Part shown: piece by piece, positions 29,899-38,043 of the stretch
Position numbering within the stretch: the stretch's first letter is position 1
Layout: every line of letters starts with the position of its first letter
Assembly (NCBI GenBank): GCA_035643775.1
Contig: DASQPV010000016.1
Coordinates: 154,529 to 218,528 of the forward strand
DNA: 64,000 nt
From: Candidatus Angelobacter sp.
Lineage (GTDB): Bacteria; Bacteroidota; Bacteroidia; Flavobacteriales; Blattabacteriaceae
Direction: 5' to 3'
The notes under the pieces: generated by a model
Told to the model about the DNA's origin: nothing
The model's input: the letters and a program-made list of their open reading frames with translations, nothing else
Database searches by the model: none
Made by a program: the position numbers and the translations under genes

Positions 29899-31136
29899 TT
29901 TTTAATAACTTCAAAACCTGTATAAGGAACTAATACCTTAGGTAGGGTAATATATTCTTTTTTTTGATTATTCTCCATCAAAGCAGCTAAAACTCTTGGT
30001 ATAGCCAAAGCACTTCCATTTAAGGAATGACAAAGTGTTTTTTTTCCTTCATCTGTTCTATATCGAAGATGAAGACGATTACTTTGATAATCAGTGCAAT
30101 TAGATAAAGAGCTTACTTCTAGCCATCTATGCTGGGCTGCTGAATAAACTTCAAAATCATAAGTTATTGAAGCGGTGAATCCCAGATTACCTCCGCAAAG
30201 TTTTAACACTCGAAAAGGTAGTTCTAAACTTCTTAAAAGTCTTATAATATGTTCTTTCATTTCTTCAAATGCAAAATTTGACTTTTTAGGTTCAGTAATT
30301 TGTATAATTTCCACTTTATGGAATTGATGGATCCTGTTTAAACCTCTAACTGGATTTCCATAAGATCCAGCTTCTCTCCTAAAACAAGGAGTATAAGTGG
30401 TTGCTTTAATGGGTAGTTGTTTTTTTTCCAATATTTTATTTCTAAATATGTTCATTAAAGGTACTTCTCCAGTTGGTATTAAGTAAAGATTGTCTTTTCC
30501 AAGATGGTACATTTGGAATTCTTTATCCGGAAGTTGTCCGGTACTTTGGACACTTATTTCGTTAACAAGGTATGGAAGCTCATATTCAAAATACCCAGAT
30601 TCTGTGTTTTTATCTAGAAAGTATTGAATTAATCCACGCTGGAATCGAGCCCCTTGTCCTAAATAAATAGGAAATCCTTTTTGGCTAATCTTTGTTCCAG
30701 TTTCAAAATCGAAAATTCTAAATTTTTTTTCCAAATTCCAGTGTGGAAGAGATGATTTACTCAGAGTTGGAAAATCTCCCTCTTGATAAATAAGTTCATT
30801 CTCTTCTTTTGATTTACCGGTTTTTACGCATTCATCAGGAATGTTGGGTATTTGCAATAGTTTTTTTGAAAGCTTTTCAGAAATATCGACCAGTTGGTCT
30901 CTTAGAGACTTAATTTCTTTTTTAAACTCAGTTGAGTTTATTTTATCTTTTTTACCTAAAAATTTAGAGAAATTTTTAGATTTAGATAAAATATGTTCTA
31001 ATTTTATTTGTAGTTTTTTTTTACTTTCGTCCAAAATTAATACTTCATTAAGTAGATCCGTTTTAGGAAAAAATCGTTTATTCAGTCCAATTAATACCTT
31101 TTTTTTATATTCTCTAATGAAAGAAGTTAGTAACAT
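29895..31136 (-). CDS. serS: Seryl-tRNA synthetase
   Basis: The 413-residue class II enzyme charges tRNA-Ser, one of whose substrates is encoded at 27.0 kb. A long N-terminal coiled coil (about residues 25-110) grips the variable arm. The catalytic core includes YLIPTGEVPLMN, CFRREAGSYGNPVRGLNRIHQF (motif 2) and HSLNGSALAIPRVLAALMEN (motif 3). The stop overlaps the metF start, making a serS-metF transcription unit that probably continues into frr. Confidence 0.97.
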   Translation of the reverse strand: MLLTSFIREYKKKVLIGLNKRFFPKTDLLNEVLILDESKKKLQIKLEHILSKSKNFSKFLGKKDKINSTEFKKEIKSLRDQLVDISEKLSKKLLQIPNIPDECVKTGKSKEENELIYQEGDFPTLSKSSLPHWNLEKKFRIFDFETGTKISQKGFPIYLGQGARFQRGLIQYFLDKNTESGYFEYELPYLVNEISVQSTGQLPDKEFQMYHLGKDNLYLIPTGEVPLMNIFRNKILEKKQLPIKATTYTPCFRREAGSYGNPVRGLNRIHQFHKVEIIQITEPKKSNFAFEEMKEHIIRLLRSLELPFRVLKLCGGNLGFTASITYDFEVYSAAQHRWLEVSSLSNCTDYQSNRLHLRYRTDEGKKTLCHSLNGSALAIPRVLAALMENNQKKEYITLPKVLVPYTGFEVIKK

Positions 31137-31240
31137 TTGTTATGTAGTAATTGTGTATTCATGGATAATGTATTCTTGAGCATAGGAATTGCTCGTTACA
31201 TATTTAGCTAATTTAATTTATCTAGATATCATATAAAAAA

Positions 31241-31459
31241 ATGTCTAAAATTTGTCATATAACAGGAAAACGATTGATTATAGGAAATAGGGTTTCTCAT
31301 TCCAATAAAAAGACGAAGCGTTATTTCAGTGTTAACATAAGTAAGAAGAGATTTTTCCTAACATCTGAAAATCGTTGGATTACTCTGAAAGTTTCAGCTT
31401 CAGGGATAAAGACTATAAATAAGGTGGGTATAGAGAAAGCTTTGAAAAAAAAAACGTAA
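31241..31459 (+). CDS. rpmB: 50S ribosomal protein L28 (bL28)
   Basis: L28 (72 residues) is recognised by [21 protein letters not shown] and by the tail [20 protein letters not shown]. It heads the Bacteroidota block rpmB-rpmG-DUF4295-ftsY. An A10 tract (31445-31454) in the last codons is in frame. A spacer of about 100 bases separates it from the divergent serS and should hold the promoter. Confidence 0.96.
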   Translation: MSKICHITGKRLIIGNRVSHSNKKTKRYFSVNISKKRFFLTSENRWITLKVSASGIKTINKVGIEKALKKKT

Positions 31460-31460
31460 G

Positions 31461-31646
31461 GTGTCTAAAAAAAAATCTAATAGGATCCAAGTGATCCTAG
31501 AGTGTCTGGAGCATAGAAGAAGTAATATTCCTGGAATATCTCGTTACATAACGATGAAAAATAGGAAGAATACGCCTAATAGAATGGAATTAAAAAAATA
31601 TAATCCCATTCTAAGGAGACATACTCTACACAAAGAGATAAAGTAA
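31461..31646 (+). CDS. rpmG: 50S ribosomal protein L33 (bL33)
   Basis: L33 (61 residues) is identified by [14 protein letters not shown] and the tail [37 protein letters not shown] is the conserved centre. The start is GTG at 31461, one base after the rpmB stop, and no ATG precedes the conserved region. The CxxC zinc-binding pairs of some L33 forms are absent, as in the cysteine-free type. Confidence 0.94.
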   Translation: MSKKKSNRIQVILECLEHRRSNIPGISRYITMKNRKNTPNRMELKKYNPILRRHTLHKEIK

Positions 31647-31659
31647 TCTCATACAGTTT

Positions 31660-31797
31660 ATGAATAAAAAAAAGTGCAAGGTAATTATTTTTTTAAAATC
31701 GTCTAAAACGAAAGCTTATTCTTTCGAAGAAAAGATCCTTGATGTTGATAAAGTGAGCATTTTCTTGGATGATAAAAAACGAGAAAATACAAAATAA
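31660..31797 (+). CDS. DUF4295 family small protein (Bacteroidota-specific, ribosome-linked locus)
   Basis: This 45-residue basic protein lies between rpmG and ftsY, exactly where Bacteroidota carry the DUF4295 gene. The segment KSSKTKAYSFEEKILDVDKVSIFLDD resembles the family core (K-S-P-K-T-x-A-Y-x-F-x-E-x-x, then D-K-V-x-x-F). The family has no established function. Its fixed place among ribosomal genes suggests a role near the ribosome. Retention in a strongly reduced genome argues that it matters. The ATG is at 31660, and the stop is 2 bases before the ftsY start. Confidence 0.8.
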   Translation: MNKKKCKVIIFLKSSKTKAYSFEEKILDVDKVSIFLDDKKRENTK

Positions 31798-31799
31798 AT

Positions 31800-32729
31800 A
31801 TGAGTATTTATGGTAATTTATTCTCATCTGCAAAAAATCTTTTAAATAGAGGCCTAGAAAAAACGAGGGATTCTTTTTTTTCCAAATTAGGAAAAATAGG
31901 AAAATCTAAGATAGAGGAAAAATTTCTAGAGGAACTAGAGGAGGTGTTGATTTCTTCTGATGTTGGAGTAAAGACTAGTCTAAAAATCATTGAAAATATA
32001 AAAAATCGCGCATACTTGAACCTTGAAGACATTCAAGGTATTCTTAAGGAAGAAGTCTATTTTCTTTTACAAGCAAAAGAAATTCCAAGCATAGGGCAAG
32101 GAGTTGAAGGCCCTTATGTCATAATGATCGTTGGGGTTAATGGAGTGGGGAAAACTACAATGACTGGAAAATTAGCATGGAAGTTTAAAAAATCTGGGCT
32201 TAATGTTATTATTGGGGCAACTGATACTTTTCGGGCAGCTGCCATTGAACAGCTTAAGATTTGGTCAGATCGTGCAGATGTTCCTTTAATAAAACAGAAT
32301 ATGGGATCTGATCCAGCTTCGGTAGCTTTTGATACGCTCAAATCAGCTAAATATAGAAAGGATGATATAGTTTTAATAGATACGGCTGGACGGTTGCATA
32401 ATAAAGTAAATCTTATGAACGAGCTTTCTAAAATTAAACGAGTTATGCAAAAATTAATTCCTAAAGCTCCACATGATGTTCTGCTCGTTTTAGACGGAAC
32501 TATAGGACAGAATTCTTTTGAACAAGTGAGGAAATTCTTGTCTTTTACTGGAGTTTCTTCTTTAGCAATTACAAAACTAGATGGCTCTGCTAAGGGAGGA
32601 TTCATTATTGGAATTTTTGATGAATTTAAGATACCGATAAAGTATCTTGGAATAGGAGAGGGAATTTCTGATTTACAACCTTTCGATAGAGATTTGTTTA
32701 TTGAATCCCTTTTCAATAAAGAATATTAG
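31800..32729 (+). CDS. ftsY: Signal recognition particle receptor FtsY
   Basis: FtsY docks SRP-bound ribosomes at the membrane. The 309-residue NG-domain protein lacks the long acidic A domain found in some bacteria. The N domain is helical (to about residue 100), and the G domain shows GVNGVGKTTMTGKLA, DTFRAAAIEQL, DTAGRLHN and TKLDGSAKGG. Its partner Ffh lies at 40.7 kb. The last 4 bases overlap the convergent menA. Confidence 0.96.
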   Translation: MSIYGNLFSSAKNLLNRGLEKTRDSFFSKLGKIGKSKIEEKFLEELEEVLISSDVGVKTSLKIIENIKNRAYLNLEDIQGILKEEVYFLLQAKEIPSIGQGVEGPYVIMIVGVNGVGKTTMTGKLAWKFKKSGLNVIIGATDTFRAAAIEQLKIWSDRADVPLIKQNMGSDPASVAFDTLKSAKYRKDDIVLIDTAGRLHNKVNLMNELSKIKRVMQKLIPKAPHDVLLVLDGTIGQNSFEQVRKFLSFTGVSSLAITKLDGSAKGGFIIGIFDEFKIPIKYLGIGEGISDLQPFDRDLFIESLFNKEY

Positions 32730-33577
32730 ATTAGTTGTCCTAATCCTAATAATAAGGAAAAAATTAGAGTATTTATAGACAATTTCTTCAATTCCGAATC
32801 AAATTTTTTCTCTTCTTTCGTTAGAATAACTTTTTTAAGATGAATTGCCATTGGAAAAAATGATATTAAAAACATAAATTGATAGATATTCCTAGGATTT
32901 TTTTTTCTTAAAATGAACTTTAAGCTACAAAAAAAGGCTCCAAAAACTATTAATATATGGTATATTTTAGCTTTTATGAAACCTAATCTTACGGCTAAAG
33001 TCTTCTTACCATTTTTTCTATCACTTTTTATATCTCTAATATTATTTAAATTTAGAACAGCCATACTTAAAAGTCCTACTGCACTAGCAGGTAGAAAAAG
33101 ATCATATTCAAAAATATGAGAATATAGATAAAAAGTTACATTAACGGGAACTAATCCAAAAAAAATTAACACAGAGACATCTCCAAGGCCCCAGTATCCG
33201 TATGGATAAGGACCTATTGTGTATTTTATTGAAGCCGAAATACACACTAATCCCCCTAAAAAGAAGAATAACCATTCCCAAAAATGGGCAAAATCAAAAG
33301 ATTGGAATATTAAAATTGAAGAAGAAATAATAGATAAAAAAATTAATAAGTATATATACTTTATCATTTTTTGCATAACTCTTTTTTCTCCAACTCCATC
33401 TCCGTAGTCATTAGAAAAATTGGATAAAACCTGAAAAAGAATGGCTGTACAAAAAGACCAAAAAAAAACTTTAGAATTCCAAAATCCCTGAGCTTTAGCA
33501 AGAAAAGCTCCTAAAATTACCCCTGAAAGAGATAAAGGGATAGTTCGTATACGCATGGCGTATATCAAATCTTTCAT
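32726..33577 (-). CDS. menA: 1,4-dihydroxy-2-naphthoate polyprenyltransferase (MenA), with a shortened first Asp-rich motif
   Basis: MenA is a membrane UbiA-family enzyme that attaches the prenyl tail to make demethylmenaquinone. The 283-residue protein has about eight hydrophobic segments. The second Asp-rich motif is intact (LNNIRDIKSDRKNGKKTLAVRLG). The first motif begins normally (NFSNDYGDGV) but then passes directly to GEKRVMQK. Relatives carry about nine more residues there, including a second Asp (type GxDNxxRxGPxR), plus a few more after it. Activity is therefore uncertain. It is cotranscribed with tRNA-Arg(ACG), 16 bases upstream. Confidence 0.88.
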   Translation of the reverse strand: MKDLIYAMRIRTIPLSLSGVILGAFLAKAQGFWNSKVFFWSFCTAILFQVLSNFSNDYGDGVGEKRVMQKMIKYIYLLIFLSIISSSILIFQSFDFAHFWEWLFFFLGGLVCISASIKYTIGPYPYGYWGLGDVSVLIFFGLVPVNVTFYLYSHIFEYDLFLPASAVGLLSMAVLNLNNIRDIKSDRKNGKKTLAVRLGFIKAKIYHILIVFGAFFCSLKFILRKKNPRNIYQFMFLISFFPMAIHLKKVILTKEEKKFDSELKKLSINTLIFSLLLGLGQLI

Positions 33578-33593
33578 AGCTTAAATAGTTAAG

Positions 33594-33670
33594 TGACCTC
33601 GACAGGATTCGAACCCGCAAACCTTCTGATCCGTATTCAGATGCTCTATCCAAATTAAAGCTACGAGGCC
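33594..33670 (-). tRNA. tRNA-Arg, anticodon ACG
   Basis: Read on the minus strand, the acceptor stem GGCCTCG pairs with CGAGGTC. The anticodon stem TCTGA/TCAGA encloses ATACGGA (anticodon ACG, read as ICG after deamination), and the T-arm contains GGGTTCGAATCC. The discriminator is A, followed by CTT, so CCA is not encoded. The D-stem has one G-T wobble and a large loop. It lies 16 bases upstream of menA on the same strand. Confidence 0.95.
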
Positions 33671-33982
33671 TAGCATATGTACAGTATAAGAAAAAATTCA
33701 TATTGATGCAAGTTTTATAGAATAATAAATGTTCTTTATGATAGAGTGGAACATATGCTGGAATGCAAAGTTGATTTTGTAGAAATCATATCAAATGCTC
33801 CTAATAATAGGGAACTTAAATATGTTACCAATTCTATAACATCTATTTTGAATACATTTCCAGAATCTCTTATACTTTTTTTGAAGCCAATAGTCGTTTA
33901 AAACGACGGTAGACAGTTACAAAGAAGCTTCAAAGTGCATAGAATTAATCAATATAGGTAAATCATAAAAAAATCAATAAAT
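33671..33982. other. 312-bp low-density region between tRNA-Arg(ACG) and rpsU
   Basis: This is the longest stretch here without a recognised gene. It contains one short + strand frame (33755-33901) and a 15-base near-palindrome GTCGTTTAAAACGAC (33893-33907) at the end of that frame. No T-arm or cloverleaf is visible. In flavobacteria the neighbourhood of rpsU often carries xerC, a hibernation factor and tRNAs, so this could be the remnant of lost genes. That is inference. Confidence 0.45.
33755..33901 (+). CDS. Unrecognised 48-residue reading frame, possibly a gene remnant
   Basis: From an ATG at 33755 this frame encodes a mixed, weakly hydrophobic peptide (beginning MLECKVDFVEII, ending SLILFLKPIVV). 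I do not recognise it. It has no signal peptide, zinc motif or repeated element. Composition is close to that of neighbouring coding DNA and it lies where genes are otherwise packed tightly, so it may be a fragment of a decayed gene. The inverted repeat at 33893-33907 spans its stop codon. Confidence 0.25.
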   Translation: MLECKVDFVEIISNAPNNRELKYVTNSITSILNTFPESLILFLKPIVV

Positions 33983-34180
33983 ATGAAGTTAACTACCTTC
34001 CTTAAAGAAGGAGAATCTCTCGATAAGGCTTTAAAAAAGTACAAAAAAAAGATTGAAAAGATACATCTACTGAAAGAGATAAGGGATCGTAAATACTATA
34101 TAAAGCCTTCTTATATACGAAGAAGGGAAATAAACAGAGCTAAATATAGGGAGTATTGGAGGTGTAAACGAGAGGAATAA
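33983..34180 (+). CDS. rpsU: 30S ribosomal protein S21 (bS21)
   Basis: S21 is a small basic protein near the mRNA exit and anti-Shine-Dalgarno region. The 65-residue product has KEGESLDKALKKYKKKIEKI and KPSYIRRREINRAKYR, matching the family layout. Bacteroidota S21 has been connected with their unusual translation initiation. One base separates its stop from mnmE, so the two are cotranscribed. Confidence 0.9.
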   Translation: MKLTTFLKEGESLDKALKKYKKKIEKIHLLKEIRDRKYYIKPSYIRRREINRAKYREYWRCKREE

Positions 34181-34181
34181 T

Positions 34182-35555
34182 ATGATTAATAAAGAAACTA
34201 TAGCAGCTCCTGCTACATCAAGTAGCGGACTTGGGGCTATTTTTCTAGTTAGGATATCCGGAAAAGAATCTATCGACATAGTCGAAAATATTTTTAGACC
34301 AGTTAATTCAAGAAAAATTTTGAGAAATCAAAAATCTCATAGTGTCCATTTAGGATATTTATCAAATAATGGCAAGGATTTAGATCAAGTGTTAGTTTCT
34401 TTATTCAGGTCTCCGCATTCCTACACTGGGGAAGACATGGTAGAAATTTCTTGTCATGGATCTTCTTATATACGAGATAAGCTTTTACAGTTGCTTCTAG
34501 AAAAAGGAGCTAGAATGGCTCGTCCAGGTGAATTTACTATGCGTGCTTTTATAAATGGAAAAATGGATCTATCTCAGGCTGAAGCTGTCGCAGATCTTAT
34601 TTATGCGGAATCTGAGTCATCTCATAGTATTGCTATGATGCAGATGAGAGGAGGCATTTTTCCTATTATTAAAGAGTTACGTAAAGAACTTATTCAATTC
34701 GCTTCTATTCTTGAGTTGGAGTTGGATTTTTCTTCAGAAAATGTAGAATTTTACAGTAAGGAAGATCTATATAAGCTTTTGGATAAGCTTGAAAATAAAT
34801 TAAAAGGTTTGATTGATTCTTTTTCCTTAGGTAACGCGCTAAAGCAGGGAGTTTCTGTTGTACTAGTTGGGGCTCCAAACTCTGGAAAATCCACATTGTT
34901 TAATGCTCTATTGAAGGAAAATAGATCTATAGTTTCAAAAATTCCGGGAACGACACGTGACGTTATTGAAGAGAGTCTTATCTTAGATGGGATCCGTTTT
35001 AGGTTTATAGATACTGCTGGCATAAGACAAACAGAGGATGATATTGAGAAAATAAGTATTCAAAAAACTATTGAAATAATTAGGAAAGCACAATTGATTA
35101 TTTATCTTTTTGACGCAACTTCTTTTGAAGAAGAAAGAATCCTTAATGATATTTCTAAAATTAGAGCTTCTAGAATCTTTATTGTGGCTAATAAGATTGA
35201 TCTAGCTAATAAGATTGATCTAAAGATGATTAAGATTGATCTTTCTTCTTTTTTCCAAATATCCGCTAAATTAGGGATAGGGATTAATGGATTGAAGAAT
35301 GCTCTGTCTAATTTTGTAGATAGGAAAATTTTAGATCAAAAGATGGTTATTTCACAATGGAGACATTATGAAGCATTTATAGGAACTTTGGACTCTATTT
35401 ATGAAATACGAAAAGGTATTGAACGAGGTCTTTCCGAAGACTTGATCGCAATGGATATTCGTCAGGCTCTACATTTTTTAGGAGAGGTTACAGGAGATGT
35501 AAGTACAGATAATTTACTGGAAAACATTTTTTCAAAATTTTGTATAGGTAAATAA
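34182..35555 (+). CDS. mnmE: tRNA uridine-5-carboxymethylaminomethyl modification GTPase MnmE
   Basis: With MnmG, MnmE modifies the wobble uridine of several tRNAs. The 457-residue protein has the folate-binding N-terminal domain (TIAAPATSSSGLGAIFLVRIS), a helical domain, and an inserted G domain with G1 GAPNSGKSTL, G3 DTAGIR and a G4 that is tandemly doubled (ANKIDLANKIDL). The catalytic C-terminal cysteine is present in FCIGK. The doubling comes from an 18-bp duplication at 35187-35222 and may move the guanine-specificity loop. It follows rpsU by one base. Confidence 0.95.
   Translation: MINKETIAAPATSSSGLGAIFLVRISGKESIDIVENIFRPVNSRKILRNQKSHSVHLGYLSNNGKDLDQVLVSLFRSPHSYTGEDMVEISCHGSSYIRDKLLQLLLEKGARMARPGEFTMRAFINGKMDLSQAEAVADLIYAESESSHSIAMMQMRGGIFPIIKELRKELIQFASILELELDFSSENVEFYSKEDLYKLLDKLENKLKGLIDSFSLGNALKQGVSVVLVGAPNSGKSTLFNALLKENRSIVSKIPGTTRDVIEESLILDGIRFRFIDTAGIRQTEDDIEKISIQKTIEIIRKAQLIIYLFDATSFEEERILNDISKIRASRIFIVANKIDLANKIDLKMIKIDLSSFFQISAKLGIGINGLKNALSNFVDRKILDQKMVISQWRHYEAFIGTLDSIYEIRKGIERGLSEDLIAMDIRQALHFLGEVTGDVSTDNLLENIFSKFCIGK
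35187..35222 (+). repeat. Perfect 18-bp in-frame tandem duplication of the MnmE G4 motif
   Basis: GCTAATAAGATTGATCTA is repeated exactly at 35187-35204 and 35205-35222, doubling the residues ANKIDL. A third partial copy (AAGATTGATCT) follows at 35232. The absence of any mismatch suggests a recent event or continued homogenisation. Confidence 0.9.
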
Positions 35556-35580
35556 TAGATCATCAAAAAAGCATTTGCTT

Positions 35581-35931
35581 ATGCATAGTCTTATAAAATA
35601 CGTGCAAGAAAAATACGTAATAAAGGAAAGAAAATTCCCAGTTTTCCTATCTGGTTATACGATAACAATTCACTCTGAAGTTATAGAAGGAGAAAAGAAT
35701 AGAACTCAGTCTTTTAAGGGGGTAGTTATTCAGAAAAAAGGAAAAAAATTTGTAAAAACCTTTACTCTTCGTAAAAAGAGTGGGGATATTGGTATTGAGC
35801 GAATATTTATGATAAATCAACCTTCAATTAAAAAAATTGAAATAAACAAAAAAGGTAAAGTGAGAAGATCTAGGATTTATTATTTACGAAACCTAAAAGG
35901 AAAGAAAGCTCTAATTAAAGAAAAAAGGTAA
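35581..35931 (+). CDS. rplS: 50S ribosomal protein L19 (bL19)
   Basis: L19 sits at the subunit interface. The 116-residue protein from the ATG at 35581 starts MHSLIKYVQEKYV. It contains EGEKNRTQSFKGVVIQKKG, FTLRKKSGDIGIERIF and the basic C-terminal region KVRRSRIYYLRNLKGKKA. An upstream TTG (35575) is unlikely to be the start. It abuts the convergent dapD with no spacer. The usual trmD neighbour is absent. Confidence 0.95.
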   Translation: MHSLIKYVQEKYVIKERKFPVFLSGYTITIHSEVIEGEKNRTQSFKGVVIQKKGKKFVKTFTLRKKSGDIGIERIFMINQPSIKKIEINKKGKVRRSRIYYLRNLKGKKALIKEKR

Positions 35932-36756
35932 TCAGAAAGAGACTTTATATTCCCTTAAAGCTTCATTTAAAGAGGTTTTTTTATCGGTACTCTCTTTTCT
36001 CTTTCCAATAATTAGGGCACATGGAATATGATAAGTACCGGCAGTTGGGAATTCCTTAGGATAAGATCCAGGAATTACCACAGAACGAGCTGGAATGATT
36101 CCTTTCATTAGTTTGGATTGAGACTTTGTCACATCGATAATTTTAGTGGAAGAGGTCAAAACTACATTAGCACCTAAAACAGCTTCTTTCTTTATATGGA
36201 CTCCTTCAACTACGATACATCTTGAACCTACAAAGACATCATCTTCAATAATTACTGGGGATTTCTGAATAGGTTCTAAAACGCCTCCTATCCCTACTCC
36301 TCCACTAATATGTACCCTTTGCCCAATTTGAGCACAACTACCTATAGTGGCCCAAGTATCTATCATAGTAGATGCTCCAATATAAGCTCCAATATTTACA
36401 TAGGAAGGCATTAGCACAACTCCAGAAGAGATATAAGATCCATATCGTGCAATAGCAGGGGGAACCACTCTAATATTTTTTTCTCTATATCTACCCTTTA
36501 ATGGAATTTTATCATGAAATTCTAAATTTCCTGATTTAAATACTTCCATTTTTTGTATAGAAAAATACATTAATATGGATTTTTTGATCCATTCGTTAAC
36601 CTTCCATGTTTCTAGGTTTAATGGCTCAGATACTCTAAGAATTCCTTGATCAAGTTTTTCAATTATTTCAAAAACAACATTTTTCACAGAATCTTCTTTC
36701 CATGATTTCTTATCCATCCAGTTTTCCTCTATTACCTTTTTAAATCTTTTTTTCAT
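35932..36756 (-). CDS. dapD: 2,3,4,5-tetrahydropyridine-2,6-dicarboxylate N-succinyltransferase
   Basis: DapD performs the succinylation step of the diaminopimelate/lysine pathway. The 274-residue protein (ATG at 36756, MKKRFKKVIEENW) has a helical N-terminal domain followed by a left-handed beta-helix of hexapeptide repeats (IGAYIGASTMIDTWATIGSC, VHISGGVGIGGVLEP). It is intact and supports synthesis of lysine, peptidoglycan precursors, or both. It is divergent from ruvX with only 8 bases between starts. Confidence 0.95.
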   Translation of the reverse strand: MKKRFKKVIEENWMDKKSWKEDSVKNVVFEIIEKLDQGILRVSEPLNLETWKVNEWIKKSILMYFSIQKMEVFKSGNLEFHDKIPLKGRYREKNIRVVPPAIARYGSYISSGVVLMPSYVNIGAYIGASTMIDTWATIGSCAQIGQRVHISGGVGIGGVLEPIQKSPVIIEDDVFVGSRCIVVEGVHIKKEAVLGANVVLTSSTKIIDVTKSQSKLMKGIIPARSVVIPGSYPKEFPTAGTYHIPCALIIGKRKESTDKKTSLNEALREYKVSF

Positions 36757-36764
36757 TTTTAAAA

Positions 36765-37187
36765 ATGTCAAAAATATTAGGCATAGATTATGGTGTGAAA
36801 AGGACTGGAATATCCATTACGGATGAGTTTAATTTTATTGCTTGCGGATTAACTACAGTCCCAACAAAAAAGTTATTTTACTTTCTAAACGAATATTTCA
36901 AGAAAGAATCTATAAAAAAAATTGTTCTAGGTCTTCCTAGAACAGAATTATCTTTGGAAAAAGTTATTCAAAAATTTATTAATGAATTTAGAAAAAAACA
37001 TTCTGAAGAACTTACAATAGTTCGTATTGACGAATGTTTTACTTCAAAATTAGCTAAATATACAATTGCAAAAAGTTATCTAAAAAGGAAAAAAAGAATG
37101 GATAAATCTATTGTAGATAAAATAAGTGCTGCAATTATTTTGCAATCTTTTCTAGATAGAGAAAGATTTTCCTCAATCTATAGATGA
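36765..37187 (+). CDS. ruvX: YqgF/RuvX-type RNase H-fold nuclease, 16S rRNA 3' maturation
   Basis: This 140-residue protein belongs to the YqgF family, linked to maturation of the 5' end of 16S rRNA and proposed to resolve Holliday junctions. ILGIDYGVKRTGIS carries the first catalytic Asp, and KSIVDKISAAIILQSFL carries the last. The middle motif, usually D-E-R-F-T-S, reads DECFTS, so a conserved Arg is Cys. The stop overlaps the def start (ATGA), coupling the two genes. Confidence 0.9.
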   Translation: MSKILGIDYGVKRTGISITDEFNFIACGLTTVPTKKLFYFLNEYFKKESIKKIVLGLPRTELSLEKVIQKFINEFRKKHSEELTIVRIDECFTSKLAKYTIAKSYLKRKKRMDKSIVDKISAAIILQSFLDRERFSSIYR

Positions 37188-37684
37188 TGATTCACCCAAT
37201 CATACTTTACGGTAATCCTATCTTGAGAAAAAAATGTAAAGATATAAATCCCCATTATCCTTCTTTAAAAAAAATGATTGAAGATATGTTTGAAACGATG
37301 GATAAAGCAGAAGGGATAGGCTTAGCTGCACCTCAAATTGGGCAGAATGTTCGATTATTTATTATCGAAACTAAAGTTTTCATAAACTCTAAAGTTTTAA
37401 AGATATATGGGAAAAATTCTAAATTACAAGAAGGATGTTTAAGCATCCCATCTATCTTTGAAGAGATAGAAAGACCCACACACATAGAAATTGAGTATTA
37501 TAACGAACATTGGATAAAACATAAAGAAATTTTAGATGGCTTAAACTCCAGAGTAATTCAACATGAATATGATCATATTGAAGGTAAACTATTTATCGAT
37601 TATCTTCCCCCTGAATTCCTAAAAAATAAGCTAAAAGAAATCTATCTAGGTAAAGTAAAAACAAAATATAAAATAATGAAGTAA
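37184..37684 (+). CDS. def: Peptide deformylase
   Basis: Def removes the formyl group from nascent proteins and needs a metal ion. The 166-residue protein has all three motifs: GIGLAAPQIG (about residues 42-51), EGCLSIP with the metal-binding Cys, and QHEYDHIEG with two His ligands and the catalytic Glu. It has two adjacent ATGs at 37184 and 37187. The first lies within the ruvX stop overlap. It ends 10 bases before the convergent rplT. Confidence 0.96.
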   Translation: MMIHPIILYGNPILRKKCKDINPHYPSLKKMIEDMFETMDKAEGIGLAAPQIGQNVRLFIIETKVFINSKVLKIYGKNSKLQEGCLSIPSIFEEIERPTHIEIEYYNEHWIKHKEILDGLNSRVIQHEYDHIEGKLFIDYLPPEFLKNKLKEIYLGKVKTKYKIMK

Positions 37685-37694
37685 AATTCACACT

Positions 37695-38039
37695 TTAAGC
37701 TACAGATTCTACTATTTCCTTAAAAACTTCTGGAAAATTCGTTGCTAAATCAGATAGTACTTTTCGGTTTAATCCAATATTTACCTTCTTTATTTTATCC
37801 ATAAAACTTGAATAAGATATCCCATGAATACGAACCCCTGCATTAATACGCTGGATCCACAAAGATCTAAAAAATCTCTTTTTTTTTTTTCTACCTGTAT
37901 AAGCATATTGAAGAGCCCTTTCTACAGCATTTTTAGCTACAGTATATACTTTACTTCTAGCTCCATAATAACCTTTTGCTAAATTTAAAATTTTTTTTCT
38001 TCTATTTCTAGAAGCTACAGAATTTACCGATCTTGCCAT
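37695..38039 (-). CDS. rplT: 50S ribosomal protein L20 (bL20)
   Basis: L20 (114 residues) is an early assembly protein. [53 protein letters not shown] and the C-terminal NRKVLSDLA match the family. A 12-base A tract (T12 at 37879-37890) encodes four lysines in frame and is a strong site for slippage in an essential gene. It is last in the thrS-infC-rpmI-rplT operon. Confidence 0.97.
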   Translation of the reverse strand: MARSVNSVASRNRRKKILNLAKGYYGARSKVYTVAKNAVERALQYAYTGRKKKKRFFRSLWIQRINAGVRIHGISYSSFMDKIKKVNIGLNRKVLSDLATNFPEVFKEIVESVA

Positions 38040-38043
38040 AGTT

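Noticed and set aside
32114-32716. A 200-codon open frame antisense to ftsY, and a similar 164-codon frame antisense to gyrA (22131-22625)
   Set aside because: These long antisense frames result from codon bias in the real genes. The translated sequences have no family features.
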